Assembly: GCA_002424605.1 (NCBI GenBank)
Contig: DIKQ01000008.1
Location: 1 to 21,467 of the forward strand
DNA from: Cloacimonetes bacterium UBA5614
Lineage (GTDB): Bacteria > Cloacimonadota > Cloacimonadia > Cloacimonadales > Cloacimonadaceae
Reading direction: 5' to 3'
Length of the DNA stretch: 21,467 nt
In this document: piece after piece, positions 1 to 9,200 of the stretch
Numbering within the stretch: position 1 is the first letter of the stretch
How the letters are laid out: every line of letters begins with the position of its first letter
The notes under the pieces: model-generated
What the model was told of the DNA's origin: nothing
What the model saw: only the letters and a program-made list of their open reading frames with translations
Databases searched by the model: none
Program-made: the position numbers and the translations under genes

Positions 1-3000
1 GCAGGGTAGCCAGAACCTGGGTAGTAGCTGCCACATCATAGGCTGCGCCGTCAACAGCATTCACCTGCACTGCGTTTCCGGTTCCGTAGAACGGATTCTC
101 AAATACATTCATCGGACTGAAGGCCTGGCCTGCGCCAAACCATGTCCAACCGGTTCCACCCTGGTCATACCAGATCCAGGTGGGATCTTCCACGTAGAAG
201 GTATAGGTGGAAGAAGTCGCTGTGTTGTTCAGGATATCCCATGCCTGGATGTAGTAATCTACCTCGCTGTCCAACGCCTGGGCAGGAATGAAGGCATAAT
301 AGCCGTCACGGTCCAGAGTCATTGGTATTGAGGTAAATGCTCCACCATTTACTGAATAGTAAACGTTAGCTCCGCCGATGGGATTGTTCCAGGTGGCGTC
401 ATCCACGATATCGGCATACACCAGGTAGCTGATGTCTTCACGCGGGGTATTCAGCACAGGCAGATGTGTGATGGTGGGAGGAGTGGTGTCAACCGTCAGT
501 TCAAAGATACTGACGTCGTCCACCATCCAGTTGTCACCGTCATAGCCCTGGTAATTGAAGGCAAAGTAAACGGTCTGTCCGCCATAAGCGCTGATATTGA
601 CCGCTGCGTTGCTCCAGGCTGAACCTGGACTGGTTGCAGTCCACAACTCAACCCAGCCGGGTGCGGCAGGATCGGCAACTGTATTTACTTTCACGCCGTT
701 GTAAACCATCCAGGTGGGATAGACGTTGTAGTTCCACCAGCTCAGAACCATGTTCAGACCCACAGGCAAGGTCACGGGAGGCGTAATCAGCCAGCCATTC
801 TGACCGGGTTCAGGCACTACTGTGCTGTAAACATGGAGAGCAGCATTGGTGCCGCCGGGAGTATGGTTGTATGCTGGTGTATTTTGCCAGAAGGTTCCGG
901 CTCCATCCACATCAACCACTGTCCATTCATCCGGAGGGAAGGTGGGATTCTCAAAATCCTCGTCCCACGGGAAGGTGGTGATTCCACTGGGCACGTCTCT
1001 GGTTGTGAATGAGTAAATGTCAGAGAATTCGCTGTTGCCAAAGGCATTGTAGGCATAGACAGCCCAGTAGTAGGTGGTGAGGTAATCATAGGCATAGACC
1101 GGTGTGATGGTGGTACCGGTCAGTTCTGCCATAAAGGAATCTTCCTCGCTGAACAGGCGTTCCGGGTCATCAGCCATGCTGAACCAGTAACCGGCAGGAG
1201 TTCCACCGCCTACGCCACGGGTCCAGGAGAACTGGATTCCACCAATAGGTAAGTCGGTTGCCAGGTCAGCCGGAGCGACCAGGATAGGAGCGTCAGGACG
1301 GTCCTGAATATCAAGAGTGGCAGTTAAACTGATGTCGTCTATGGCTGCAGGAGGCATATTACCTACAGAAGTATCATTTCTCCAGGTAAACACAAGTCGT
1401 TTCACTGTGCCGGAATGAGTTCCGGGAAGTGTAATAGTTGCGGCTTCAGTCCATGTTGTCACGCCGTTGTATTCGTTCAAGCCAATCTGTCCCGCACCAA
1501 GCAGTACTCCTGCTGTGGGGGTAACAGTAGTATCAACCAGATATACTTTCAGATAATCCCAGCCTGCTTCGGCATTTGCCAGCCACCAGAAATTAAGCTG
1601 GAAATCAACTGAGTTTTGCGTGAAATAGATATCCTGATACATATGAACGACTGATGAGACGTTATCTGTATAGGCATGAGTTACGCCGCCGTCATTTGAT
1701 ATGTAAGCGGATTGGGTTCCGTTATGGGCTGTTGCGGTTCCCACATACCATTTATTGGTCTGGGTGCCGTTGACAACAATCCAGTCACCAAAACCGGTTT
1801 CAAATCCTTCAGAAAGAGGAAGGATTGACGGCATATATGCCTGTCCGGTCAAAGGAACATTGGTGATGGCTCTTCCGTCGGTAATGGTTACATTGCCGAT
1901 ATGGGTTCCGGCAGCCAGGGGGGCATACTGCACTGTAAATGTGGCACTCTGGCCTGTCAGCAGTGACAGGGGCAGGGTGGGCACACTTGTTAAGCTATAG
2001 TAGGTACCGGTAATGGAGATATCAGAGATATCCAGTGAGCCGGCACCAGTATTGCTGACAGTGAAGACCTTGCTGTTTGTAAGGTTGGCGGGAATCATGC
2101 CAAAATCCCATGAAGTGGGATTCAGAGTGAGAATTGGCATTAAAGGCAGGTCGCCAAACAGCAGCATGGTATTGGGGTATCCCAGCACCGGAGTTCCTGC
2201 GGGAGGAGCAGCCGGGTCAGGATTAATGCTGTCGCTGTAGTAACGGAGACTGCGGTTGGTGGCAGCGGCTGTGCTGAAGAAATAAGAAGAACTGCTGTCA
2301 TAACCAGCCTCGTTTTCTTCCACAGCTATGACCAGGTTGTCCGTGTTGTTATAGATGAAGGGATTATCAAGCACGATTTCTACCCAGCCGGCAGTGGTGG
2401 AAGTGATAACCTGTCCACTGAAGACCTGGGTCAGGTTTGCCAGCGGAAGCCAGCTATTGCCATCTGCAAAGGCAGTGTTGGCGGTGTGGCCCATGTAGAT
2501 GACCCATTCATCTGATACATCAGCATACTCAAAGCCATTCCAGTAATACCAGATTTTCTCTATCCGCTGGTCTGCCATGTTAAGTTCGGACTGCAGATAG
2601 ATGGTCTGGGAATAGGTGTAGCCAAAGTACGGATGAATCGGCAGGTTAAGGTTGGTGTTGCCATTGCCGATAACAACAATGCCTTCCGGCAGGGCTGTTC
2701 CGCTCAGGGCAACATCATAATCCGTTCTGCCCTGGTTGTTTACAATACGCAAAGTGGCGGTTTTTGCACCTTCGGAGGTGGCATACATCGTAACGGGAAT
2801 AATCACTGACTGACCGGCAGTGAGGGCTGCAGGCAGGTTGGCTGCACTGTAGCTGAACTGACCGGCATCGGCTCCGATGATGCTGACATCGCCTGCAGCG
2901 ATGTTAAGCGTACTTCCGCCAATGTTTGTGATGGTCACATTGAAGGGACCAGCCGTCACATTCTGCATTACGGTGCCGAAGTTGATGCTGGTGGGAGTGT

Positions 3001-5275
3001 AACTGAATATTGGCAATGCAGGAATTTCACGCACCTGCACGTTATCGACGAACAGGTCATTGTCGCCGTTGCTGACACTGGATTCGCCATAGAACGCAAA
3101 GTATTTGGTTCCGCTAAATCCGGTCAGATCAAAGGAGACATTCATTCCGGTATTGGGAATGGCATCATAAACATAGGGTGAACCTGTGTTGTTCCATTCC
3201 CTCAGGATGGTGGGATTCGCCATATTGGGATTGTCGGCAATAATGACCATGAACTTATCATCAGGTTGTCCGCCGGCAGTCACAGCACTAGTGCTGCTAT
3301 AGGCGGTCAATCCCAGGTCAAACTTCAGTTCATAGCCATCAGCCGGAATGGCGACGGGAGGTGTAACCAGCCAGCCGTAGTTAGCTGACCAGACATTCAT
3401 CTTGGCTGCTTTGTTCAGAGGCGTGGTAACATTGACAAAGTCGTCCTGATACCATCTGGTTCCCGCAGCCAGGGTTGTGCCATACTGGTTAATCAGTTGT
3501 GTCCAGTTCAGTACCGGCCAGTCACCTGCCAGGGTACCGAAATTCACCAGCCAGGGGAAGGTGGATATGGTGGGGTTTGCCCTGGTGGTAAAGCTGCGGG
3601 GAGTAGGCATGGTGCCGTTACCTGCGCCATTATAAGACTCCACTGTCCAGTAATAGGTAGTGTTATAGGCAAGCGGAGTGGTCATTGTGTAGGTAAGTCC
3701 TGTAACGTTTGCCACCTGGGTCAGAGGGGGATTGACTGTGTCCACATACACTCTGTATCCGGTAGGTACTCCGCCGGTGGTGGGTGCTGTCCAGGTAAAG
3801 GTGGCGTATTCATTGACGTTGATTGCCAAATCAGCCGGTAAGCTCAGGGCAACTGGACCAGGTGCTTCCGGTGTGATTTCGGGACCGAAGACAGCGTCAA
3901 TATAGAAAGACACACCCTGCAGTCCGGTACGGATGCCGAGGTAATAATTGTTGCCGGCAAGCGAACTAAGGTCAATCACAGAATTATACATTGTATAGGT
4001 TGCAGCATGGGTGATGTTGGCTCCAATCTGGGTCCAGGTTACACGGTCGGGGGAATAGACAATCTGCAGGGTTCCGGTTGCTCCGGATACCAAAGACCAC
4101 AGATTGAGCGTGCTGCCTTCCACAATGGTCACTCTGGGGGTGGAAAGGACATATTGAGTGCTGGCGGAGCCAAATTTGTAAGCGCTGGCAACGCCATGCT
4201 TAAAATAAGACGTTGAGCGTGACCAGGTTCCCGGGTTTGCCCAGCCGGCAGGCGGGAAAGTGGTGGCTTCAAAGCTCTCGGCAACCTGAGTGGAAGTCGG
4301 GGTATAGAAACTCCAGACAGGGCAGTTTTCTGCATCGCCAAAGGAGTTGTAGGGAACGACCTGCCAGTAGTAGGTGGTTCCAGAAGCCAGGGTGGGAGTG
4401 TAGGTGTTGCCTGTCTGGTTATTGCTCACCAAAGTAAGCGGAGGATTAACTGTATCCAGATAGACATCATAACCATCGGGTAAACCACCGCCGGAAATCC
4501 AGCTCATAACTGTGTTAGTGAAGGTTATACCACCATTAGCAGGAGCTGACAGGATGGCAGGATTTGGGACGCCGGTTGCCATAGGGTAGTTAAAGGCAAA
4601 CTGCAGTCCGGAGGCAGGATAAACGGTAGTGCTTACGGTACAGGTTGCAGAATTGATTGTACCTCCAACCGTTGCACTCCAGTCAGTTGTCGTGGTGCGG
4701 TTCTTGAAATCGGCATTGGTAGCACCGCGCAGACCCACCTGGTAGACGTTGGTATTTGTATCAACCCAGGTGAATGAACCATAACGGATAGCGATGTTAT
4801 TGCTGGTCTCATACAGGATGACCTGGAAGTTCCAGCTATTGTCAGCGCTGCCGCCATAGTCACGCCAGTTTTTCCACTGGTAAATGGCATAGCGGTCAGG
4901 TGCGGTACCAAACACTTCCCAGCGCATCTCGCCGGTAGTGCCGCCACGCAGGTCGCGGCTCAAGGGAGCTACGACGCCCGTACCGACAGCAGTACTGCTG
5001 ATGGCATTATAGCTGAATGTTGTAATGCCTGCATTGAAGCTCAGGTAACCGTTGGAACTCATAGCCATGGCTGTTACCGGCACAAAATTGAAATTAAAAC
5101 CGAACGCCGGTGTGATGGCATACTGAGTATCGTCAATCAGTCCGGTGGCAACCACCGTACCGCCAGTGATTTCCGTATAGGTCTCACTGGACTGCACGAA
5201 AGTGTATTCCGCCGCCTGGGACATAAGTAAAGTCATACCTAAAAGCATGACCATTAATATTAATAGTTTCTTCAT
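1..5275 (-). CDS. Giant secreted multidomain protein 1 (3' end outside window)
   Basis: One uninterrupted frame runs from the ATG at 5275 to the left edge (1758 codons, no stop); I checked the frame at several internal points and at the edge. The start has AAGGAG nine bases upstream. Residues 1-22 form a Sec signal peptide (MKK, hydrophobic core, SQAA). Approximate order: N-terminal beta-sandwich-like domain 23-230; Fn3 232-325; choice-of-anchor J/MAM-like 328-465; Fn3 466-562; anchor J-like 566-750; choice-of-anchor D 751-862; IGxG/YMGHT module 863-1042; anchor D 1043-1147; anchor J-like 1148-1322; Fn3 1322-1428; anchor J 1428-1595 (GWLITPPV, DGDNWMVDDVSI); then the PLLNTPRTDI-type unit (here LPVLNTPREDI) leading into VEDPTW and ENPFYGT. 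No catalytic motif was seen. I infer an exported surface or matrix protein; its C-terminal anchoring or sorting signal lies outside the window. It is paralogous to the next two minus-strand genes. Confidence 0.9.
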   Translation of the reverse strand, partial: MKKLLILMVMLLGMTLLMSQAAEYTFVQSSETYTEITGGTVVATGLIDDTQYAITPAFGFNFNFVPVTAMAMSSNGYLSFNAGITTFSYNAISSTAVGTGVVAPLSRDLRGGTTGEMRWEVFGTAPDRYAIYQWKNWRDYGGSADNSWNFQVILYETSNNIAIRYGSFTWVDTNTNVYQVGLRGATNADFKNRTTTTDWSATVGGTINSATCTVSTTVYPASGLQFAFNYPMATGVPNPAILSAPANGGITFTNTVMSWISGGGLPDGYDVYLDTVNPPLTLVSNNQTGNTYTPTLASGTTYYWQVVPYNSFGDAENCPVWSFYTPTSTQVAESFEATTFPPAGWANPGTWSRSTSYFKHGVASAYKFGSASTQYVLSTPRVTIVEGSTLNLWSLVSGATGTLQIVYSPDRVTWTQIGANITHAATYTMYNSVIDLSSLAGNNYYLGIRTGLQGVSFYIDAVFGPEITPEAPGPVALSLPADLAINVNEYATFTWTAPTTGGVPTGYRVYVDTVNPPLTQVANVTGLTYTMTTPLAYNTTYYWTVESYNGAGNGTMPTPRSFTTRANPTISTFPWLVNFGTLAGDWPVLNWTQLINQYGTTLAAGTRWYQDDFVNVTTPLNKAAKMNVWSANYGWLVTPPVAIPADGYELKFDLGLTAYSSTSAVTAGGQPDDKFMVIIADNPNMANPTILREWNNTGSPYVYDAIPNTGMNVSFDLTGFSGTKYFAFYGESSVSNGDNDLFVDNVQVREIPALPIFSYTPTSINFGTVMQNVTAGPFNVTITNIGGSTLNIAAGDVSIIGADAGQFSYSAANLPAALTAGQSVIIPVTMYATSEGAKTATLRIVNNQGRTDYDVALSGTALPEGIVVIGNGNTNLNLPIHPYFGYTYSQTIYLQSELNMADQRIEKIWYYWNGFEYADVSDEWVIYMGHTANTAFADGNSWLPLANLTQVFSGQVITSTTAGWVEIVLDNPFIYNNTDNLVIAVEENEAGYDSSSSYFFSTAAATNRSLRYYSDSINPDPAAPPAGTPVLGYPNTMLLFGDLPLMPILTLNPTSWDFGMIPANLTNSKVFTVSNTGAGSLDISDISITGTYYSLTSVPTLPLSLLTGQSATFTVQYAPLAAGTHIGNVTITDGRAITNVPLTGQAYMPSILPLSEGFETGFGDWIVVNGTQTNKWYVGTATAHNGTQSAYISNDGGVTHAYTDNVSSVVHMYQDIYFTQNSVDFQLNFWWLANAEAGWDYLKVYLVDTTVTPTAGVLLGAGQIGLNEYNGVTTWTEAATITLPGTHSGTVKRLVFTWRNDTSVGNMPPAAIDDISLTATLDIQDRPDAPILVAPADLATDLPIGGIQFSWTRGVGGGTPAGYWFSMADDPERLFSEEDSFMAELTGTTITPVYAYDYLTTYYWAVYAYNAFGNSEFSDIYSFTTRDVPSGITTFPWDEDFENPTFPPDEWTVVDVDGAGTFWQNTPAYNHTPGGTNAALHVYSTVVPEPGQNGWLITPPVTLPVGLNMVLSWWNYNVYPTWMVYNGVKVNTVADPAAPGWVELWTATSPGSAWSNAAVNISAYGGQTVYFAFNYQGYDGDNWMVDDVSIFELTVDTTPPTITHLPVLNTPREDISYLVYADIVDDATWNNPIGGANVYYSVNGGAFTSIPMTLDRDGYYAFIPAQALDSEVDYYIQAWDILNNTATSSTYTFYVEDPTWIWYDQGGTGWTWFGAGQAFSPMNVFENPFYGTGNAVQVNAVDGAAYDVAATTQVLATL

Positions 5276-5284
5276 ATCAGAAAA

Positions 5285-5290
5285 CTCCTT
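5285..5290 (-). promoter_or_regulatory. Ribosome binding site of giant protein 1
   Basis: AAGGAG on the minus strand, nine bases before the ATG at 5275. It supports that ATG as the start, together with the signal peptide that follows it. Confidence 0.7.
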
Positions 5291-5350
5291 CTTTAAGATA
5301 TTCTTTCTGAAGGTTAAATAAAGCAATTTAGTTTACGGCTCTCCTTATAT

Positions 5351-5737
5351 TCAGATAATACCGCTTCGGATGCCGTATTGGTTTTGAAGGTTAAAGGCCA
5401 ATCCGGAACCGGTCTGCACGGCACGGCACAGTCGTCTTGCTATAGGTGCAGAGTAGTTTTGCATTAGATGTGCCGGGCTGTGCAGTCCGGGATTCCGGGG
5501 ATAATTTCGATTGTTGCTCTTTGTGTGTGTCAAACTGTGGAGAACCGCAGACCTCTCCCCTTTCTGCGCTGCAAGGTGTGTGCGTACCTGCAGACCGCGG
5601 GGGTTGTTCTGGTGTGATTCTGCCGTTTTGTATAATGATTGGTTGAAAACTGAGGGATAGCTGCCTGCTCCGGACGCATTGGTAGAATTAAGGCAAAATA
5701 TTGCGCAACAATGCTTTGACGCCGGAACAAATTGCAT
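5351..5737 (-). other. Candidate small ORF upstream of giant gene 1
   Basis: This is a 128-codon frame whose ATG has AAAGGAG at a five-base spacing. It stops 75 bases before the giant gene 1 start. The predicted protein (starts MQFVPASKH, ends YGIRSGII) has no signal peptide, no familiar domain and a composition rich in Asn, Arg, Ser and His, which is more like translated non-coding DNA. Other frames through the same stretch are also open for 60-90 codons, which weakens the case. It could be a real small gene, a leader ORF or chance. The start context GGAGTTGCCATGCAA is almost repeated upstream of giant gene 3. Confidence 0.2.
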
Positions 5738-6122
5738 GGCAACTCCTTTAACCGGTTAATCTTCCGTTGTTTGGGATTAAATGTCCTTGTATTATGTGTA
5801 ATCAAAACCTGATTTTGACTCTATAATAAAGACTTTATTACCTAACGGGTCGACTAAATTACTCTCAATTGCAGGTTATTTTTGGTTAAAAATGACGTCA
5901 AGGGAAAACTGAAACTATTTCGGTAAATATTCTATTTGTTCTTCCTATCTGCCTTGATTCCCTATGGGTTAGCTTAGATGAGCCATATGACTTGCTTGAC
6001 GGCAGGGTGGATATTGAAAACTATTTACTTGATTGGTTTTATAGAACGTGCTCCCGGCTGAATTCTGCGCCTAACTACCCCGCTTTGACCTTACTTTTTT
6101 GCCGGCCTGTCCTTCCCCTGAT

Positions 6123-6158
6123 GATACGAGGGGGTATCGTGGGCAATCTCCTCGTATC
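6123..6158. repeat. Imperfect palindrome, dispersed repeat copy A
   Basis: GATACGAGG (6123-6131) pairs with CCTCGTATC (6150-6158), a perfect 9-bp inverted repeat. The loop holds CGTGGGCAATC (6138-6148). The same 11-mer, again flanked by a GAGGGG arm, occurs in the intergenic region at 11581-11617. There is no T-run on either side, so it is not a canonical terminator. It lies just beyond the 3' end of giant gene 2. Confidence 0.45.
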
Positions 6159-6228
6159 CTTCCCGTATTGTTTCCGTATCAAGCAAGGAACGGCTGTCAG
6201 GCAAGGAACCAATTCATATGGGGTTCAT

Positions 6229-9200
6229 TTACTCTTTGCGATTGTGTGATAACGGTGATTTTCTTTGAAGCGGGAGAGGGCGGTAGGGTCTCAGCAGTTC
6301 ACGCGGAGCTTTGTGAGGGGTCACCCCGGCGCTGTCTGCGAATACGTGCCCGGCACTTCTGCCGCTGCGCGGTTGCACAACCGTATAGGAAGTTATTTTA
6401 AATACGCGGTGCGGAAATGTCTGGACACCTGTGTAAACATACTGTGAGCTCAGGCTGGGCAAGGTGGCGAGGATGGTCCAGGGATTTGGCTGAGCGGAGT
6501 TTATAGCAGAATAAATCCTGTAGGAACGCGCTCCATAAACCGGATTCCAGGTAAGCGTAACAGTCGTGTCAGCTTGCACTATGCTCAAAACGGGGGCGTC
6601 CAGGGTATAAAATCCTTCGCAGAAAGCCCCGATGAGCCAGGAACCGGGATAATTCAGGTTTTCCAGGGCAATGAAGCCAAACTGGTTAATCCAGTAGGAA
6701 GTTCCGCAAGGCCTGGTTTCATCCAGGGCAAAGTAATTGCCGGGAGCGACGCCTTCATAACTGACCAGGAAGTATGCCGTGTCGATGAAAAGGTTATAGG
6801 GATTGAGGTCAAATATCGCCTCTTCACTTGCCGGAAAATCTACCGCTATGGGGCTTATGTCTTCCGTGACCTGAATTCCGTCAAATTCATAAATGCGCAG
6901 CCGGGCGGAACAGGCACCCAGCATGGTTCCTGTAACTGCATTAAGCTTCAGGGGATAAGCAGTGCCGTAGAGAGGATTGCGGAACAGGGTAGCCACCCCC
7001 AGGGAATCAGTGTCCGAACCGAGGTAAGTGGTGGGTTCTCCGCTGTCAAAGTGGAGCCAGACAGGGTTCTCCACAAAGTAGGTCAGGGTATCCGATACTG
7101 CATAATTGTCATAGATGTCCTTTGCCCGGATGAAATAATCCACCTGCGTGTCCAGTGGCTGGGCGGGAATCGTAGCAGTATAGCGGTTTAAGGTGCCGGG
7201 AGTCATCACTTGCTGGATAAATTCGGCTCCGTTCACAGAATAAAACAGCAACGCTTCGCCGATGGGGCTGTTCCAGATATTATCATCCCTGATGGTCGCT
7301 GTAAGGGTGGGAGCGATGTCTGTCCGCAGGGTATTCAGCAAAGGCAGATATGAGATGGAAGGCGGATATTCGTCTCCGGTCACGGCAAGAATGCTCACGT
7401 CGTCCAGATACCAGTCATCGCCGTTGTAGCCGGCATATCTGAAACCGAAATAGACGCGCTGTCCGCTGTAAGGAGTTATGTTCAGGACAGTTTCTGTCCA
7501 TTGCTGGGATACGGAACCTGCAGACCAGAGCTCGGTCCAGGTACCGGTCCTTGGGTCGGACGAATCCGTGCTTACCCAGACGCCATTATAGACATGGTAA
7601 CCGGGCCAGAAGTTAAACGACCAGAAGCTCAGCACCATAAAGGTATCCTCGGGAAGCCGGAACGCCGGAGTGACCAGCCATCCGTTCTGCGCAGGCACAT
7701 TCATGCTGAAGGCGTGCACAGCGGACTTCGCTCCGAAGGGCGAATGGTTGTAAAGAGATGAGCTTGCCCACTGGGTGCCTGACCCGTCCAGGTTGTAACG
7801 CATCCAGCCGTCCGGAGGAAAAGCGGGGTATTCAAACCGCTCCAGCCATGGAAATTGGGTTACAGCCGGGTCTGCCTGAATCGTGAAGGGAAAAACGGCG
7901 GAAGGCTCGCTGACACCGAAAATGTTGTATGCTTTTACGCACCAGTAATAGGTCTGCCCGTATTCATAGACAACCGCTCCCCCGGTGACGGGATTGTGAC
8001 GCGTGACAGTGAGGTCAGCATTGTAGGCATCCTCTCCGAACAGGCGCTCCTCATCCGTGCTCAAGCTGAAGATGTATCCAGTGGGAATCCCCGTAATATA
8101 AGAAGGAATCCAGACAAAGTCAAATCCGGCTATGGGCAGTTCTGTTGCTTCGTTGGAGGGACTGCTCAGGGTAACGGCATCAGGCCTTTCCTCCACAGGG
8201 ATTTCCAGGATAAGCTTCAGGTTGGGAATGCCCTGCAGCAGTTCACCCGCCGGAGGACTGGCAGGATTGGGATTTACTACGTCGTGGTAGAATCTTAAAC
8301 TGCGGTTGGAGGCATAGGCAGAGCCAAGGAAATTCGGCAATTCACCGTCATAGCCCTGTTCGTTCTCATCCACCGCAATTACCAGATTGTCAGTGTTGTT
8401 GTAGACGAAAGGCGTGTCCAGGATGATTTCGCGCCAGCCCGCTACCGCCGGAAGCAGGACTTCGCCGGTAAACACCTGGCTCAGTCCCGATAATGGCACC
8501 CAGCCGGTTGTGGAATCGAACTGGGCAGCTACCGTGTGCCCCATATAAACAGTCCAGTTATTGGTTCTGGGCGCATTGCCCAAGCCGTTCCAATAATAGA
8601 ACACCCTTTCAATCTGGTGCCCTGCCAGGTTTATCTCATCCTTCAGAAAAATGCTCTGCGAATATGTGTATCCATAGTACGGATAGACAGGAAGATACAG
8701 GTTGGCAAGGTTGCCTCTGCCGATAACGACCGTGCCCGATGGATAGCCCTGTCCCTGCAGTTGGACAAGGTATTCCTGTCCCCTGTATTGAAGCGACAGG
8801 GTCGCTATACAAACACCCTCTGATTCGGCTATGAAAGTAACCGGTATGGAGATGGACTGACCCGGCATCAATGCTGCTGGCAAGGAAGCCAGGTCTGCGG
8901 TAAACATAGAGGCAGCTTCACCTGAAATCGTGATGTCTGCCGGATTGAGGTGGAGGATACCCAGGCCGGTATTGCTTAGCGTTATTGTAAGCGTTTGACT
9001 GACAACGTGCTGGGTGTTCATACCAAAGTCCAGTCCAGCCGGAGCGTAGCTTAGCACCTGTGCCGGCGGTCCCTCCACTATTCTGAGGTCATCCAGATAG
9101 ATAGCATTGCCTCCGTTGCTAATGCCTTCAAAGATGATGTAGTGTGGTGCCCTGTCATACAGGATGGGAAGGTTGAAAGCATAGTCATACCACTGGTTGG

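Larger units (their letters stand above)
5276..6228. other. Long intergenic region between giant genes 1 and 2
   Basis: About 950 bp with no recognisable protein gene. It should hold the promoter and leader of giant gene 1 (reading left) and the 3' end of giant gene 2. The part at 5790-5960 is AT-rich. Contents seen: a 128-codon minus ORF with a good Shine-Dalgarno (5351-5737), an imperfect palindrome at 6123-6158, and a 9-bp direct repeat GCAAGGAAC at 6183-6191 and 6201-6209. I found no convincing -35/-10 pair for gene 1 and no hairpin followed by a T-run for gene 2. Confidence 0.6.

Noticed and set aside
5276..6228. tRNA, riboswitch or small RNA in the long intergenic region
   Set aside because: No cloverleaf, T-loop consensus or riboswitch core was recognised by eye; a covariance search would be needed to exclude one.
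6574..7191. 205-codon plus-strand ORF
   Set aside because: It lies wholly inside giant gene 2 on the other strand, lacks any domain and has no ribosome binding site. It is a shadow of that gene's codon bias.
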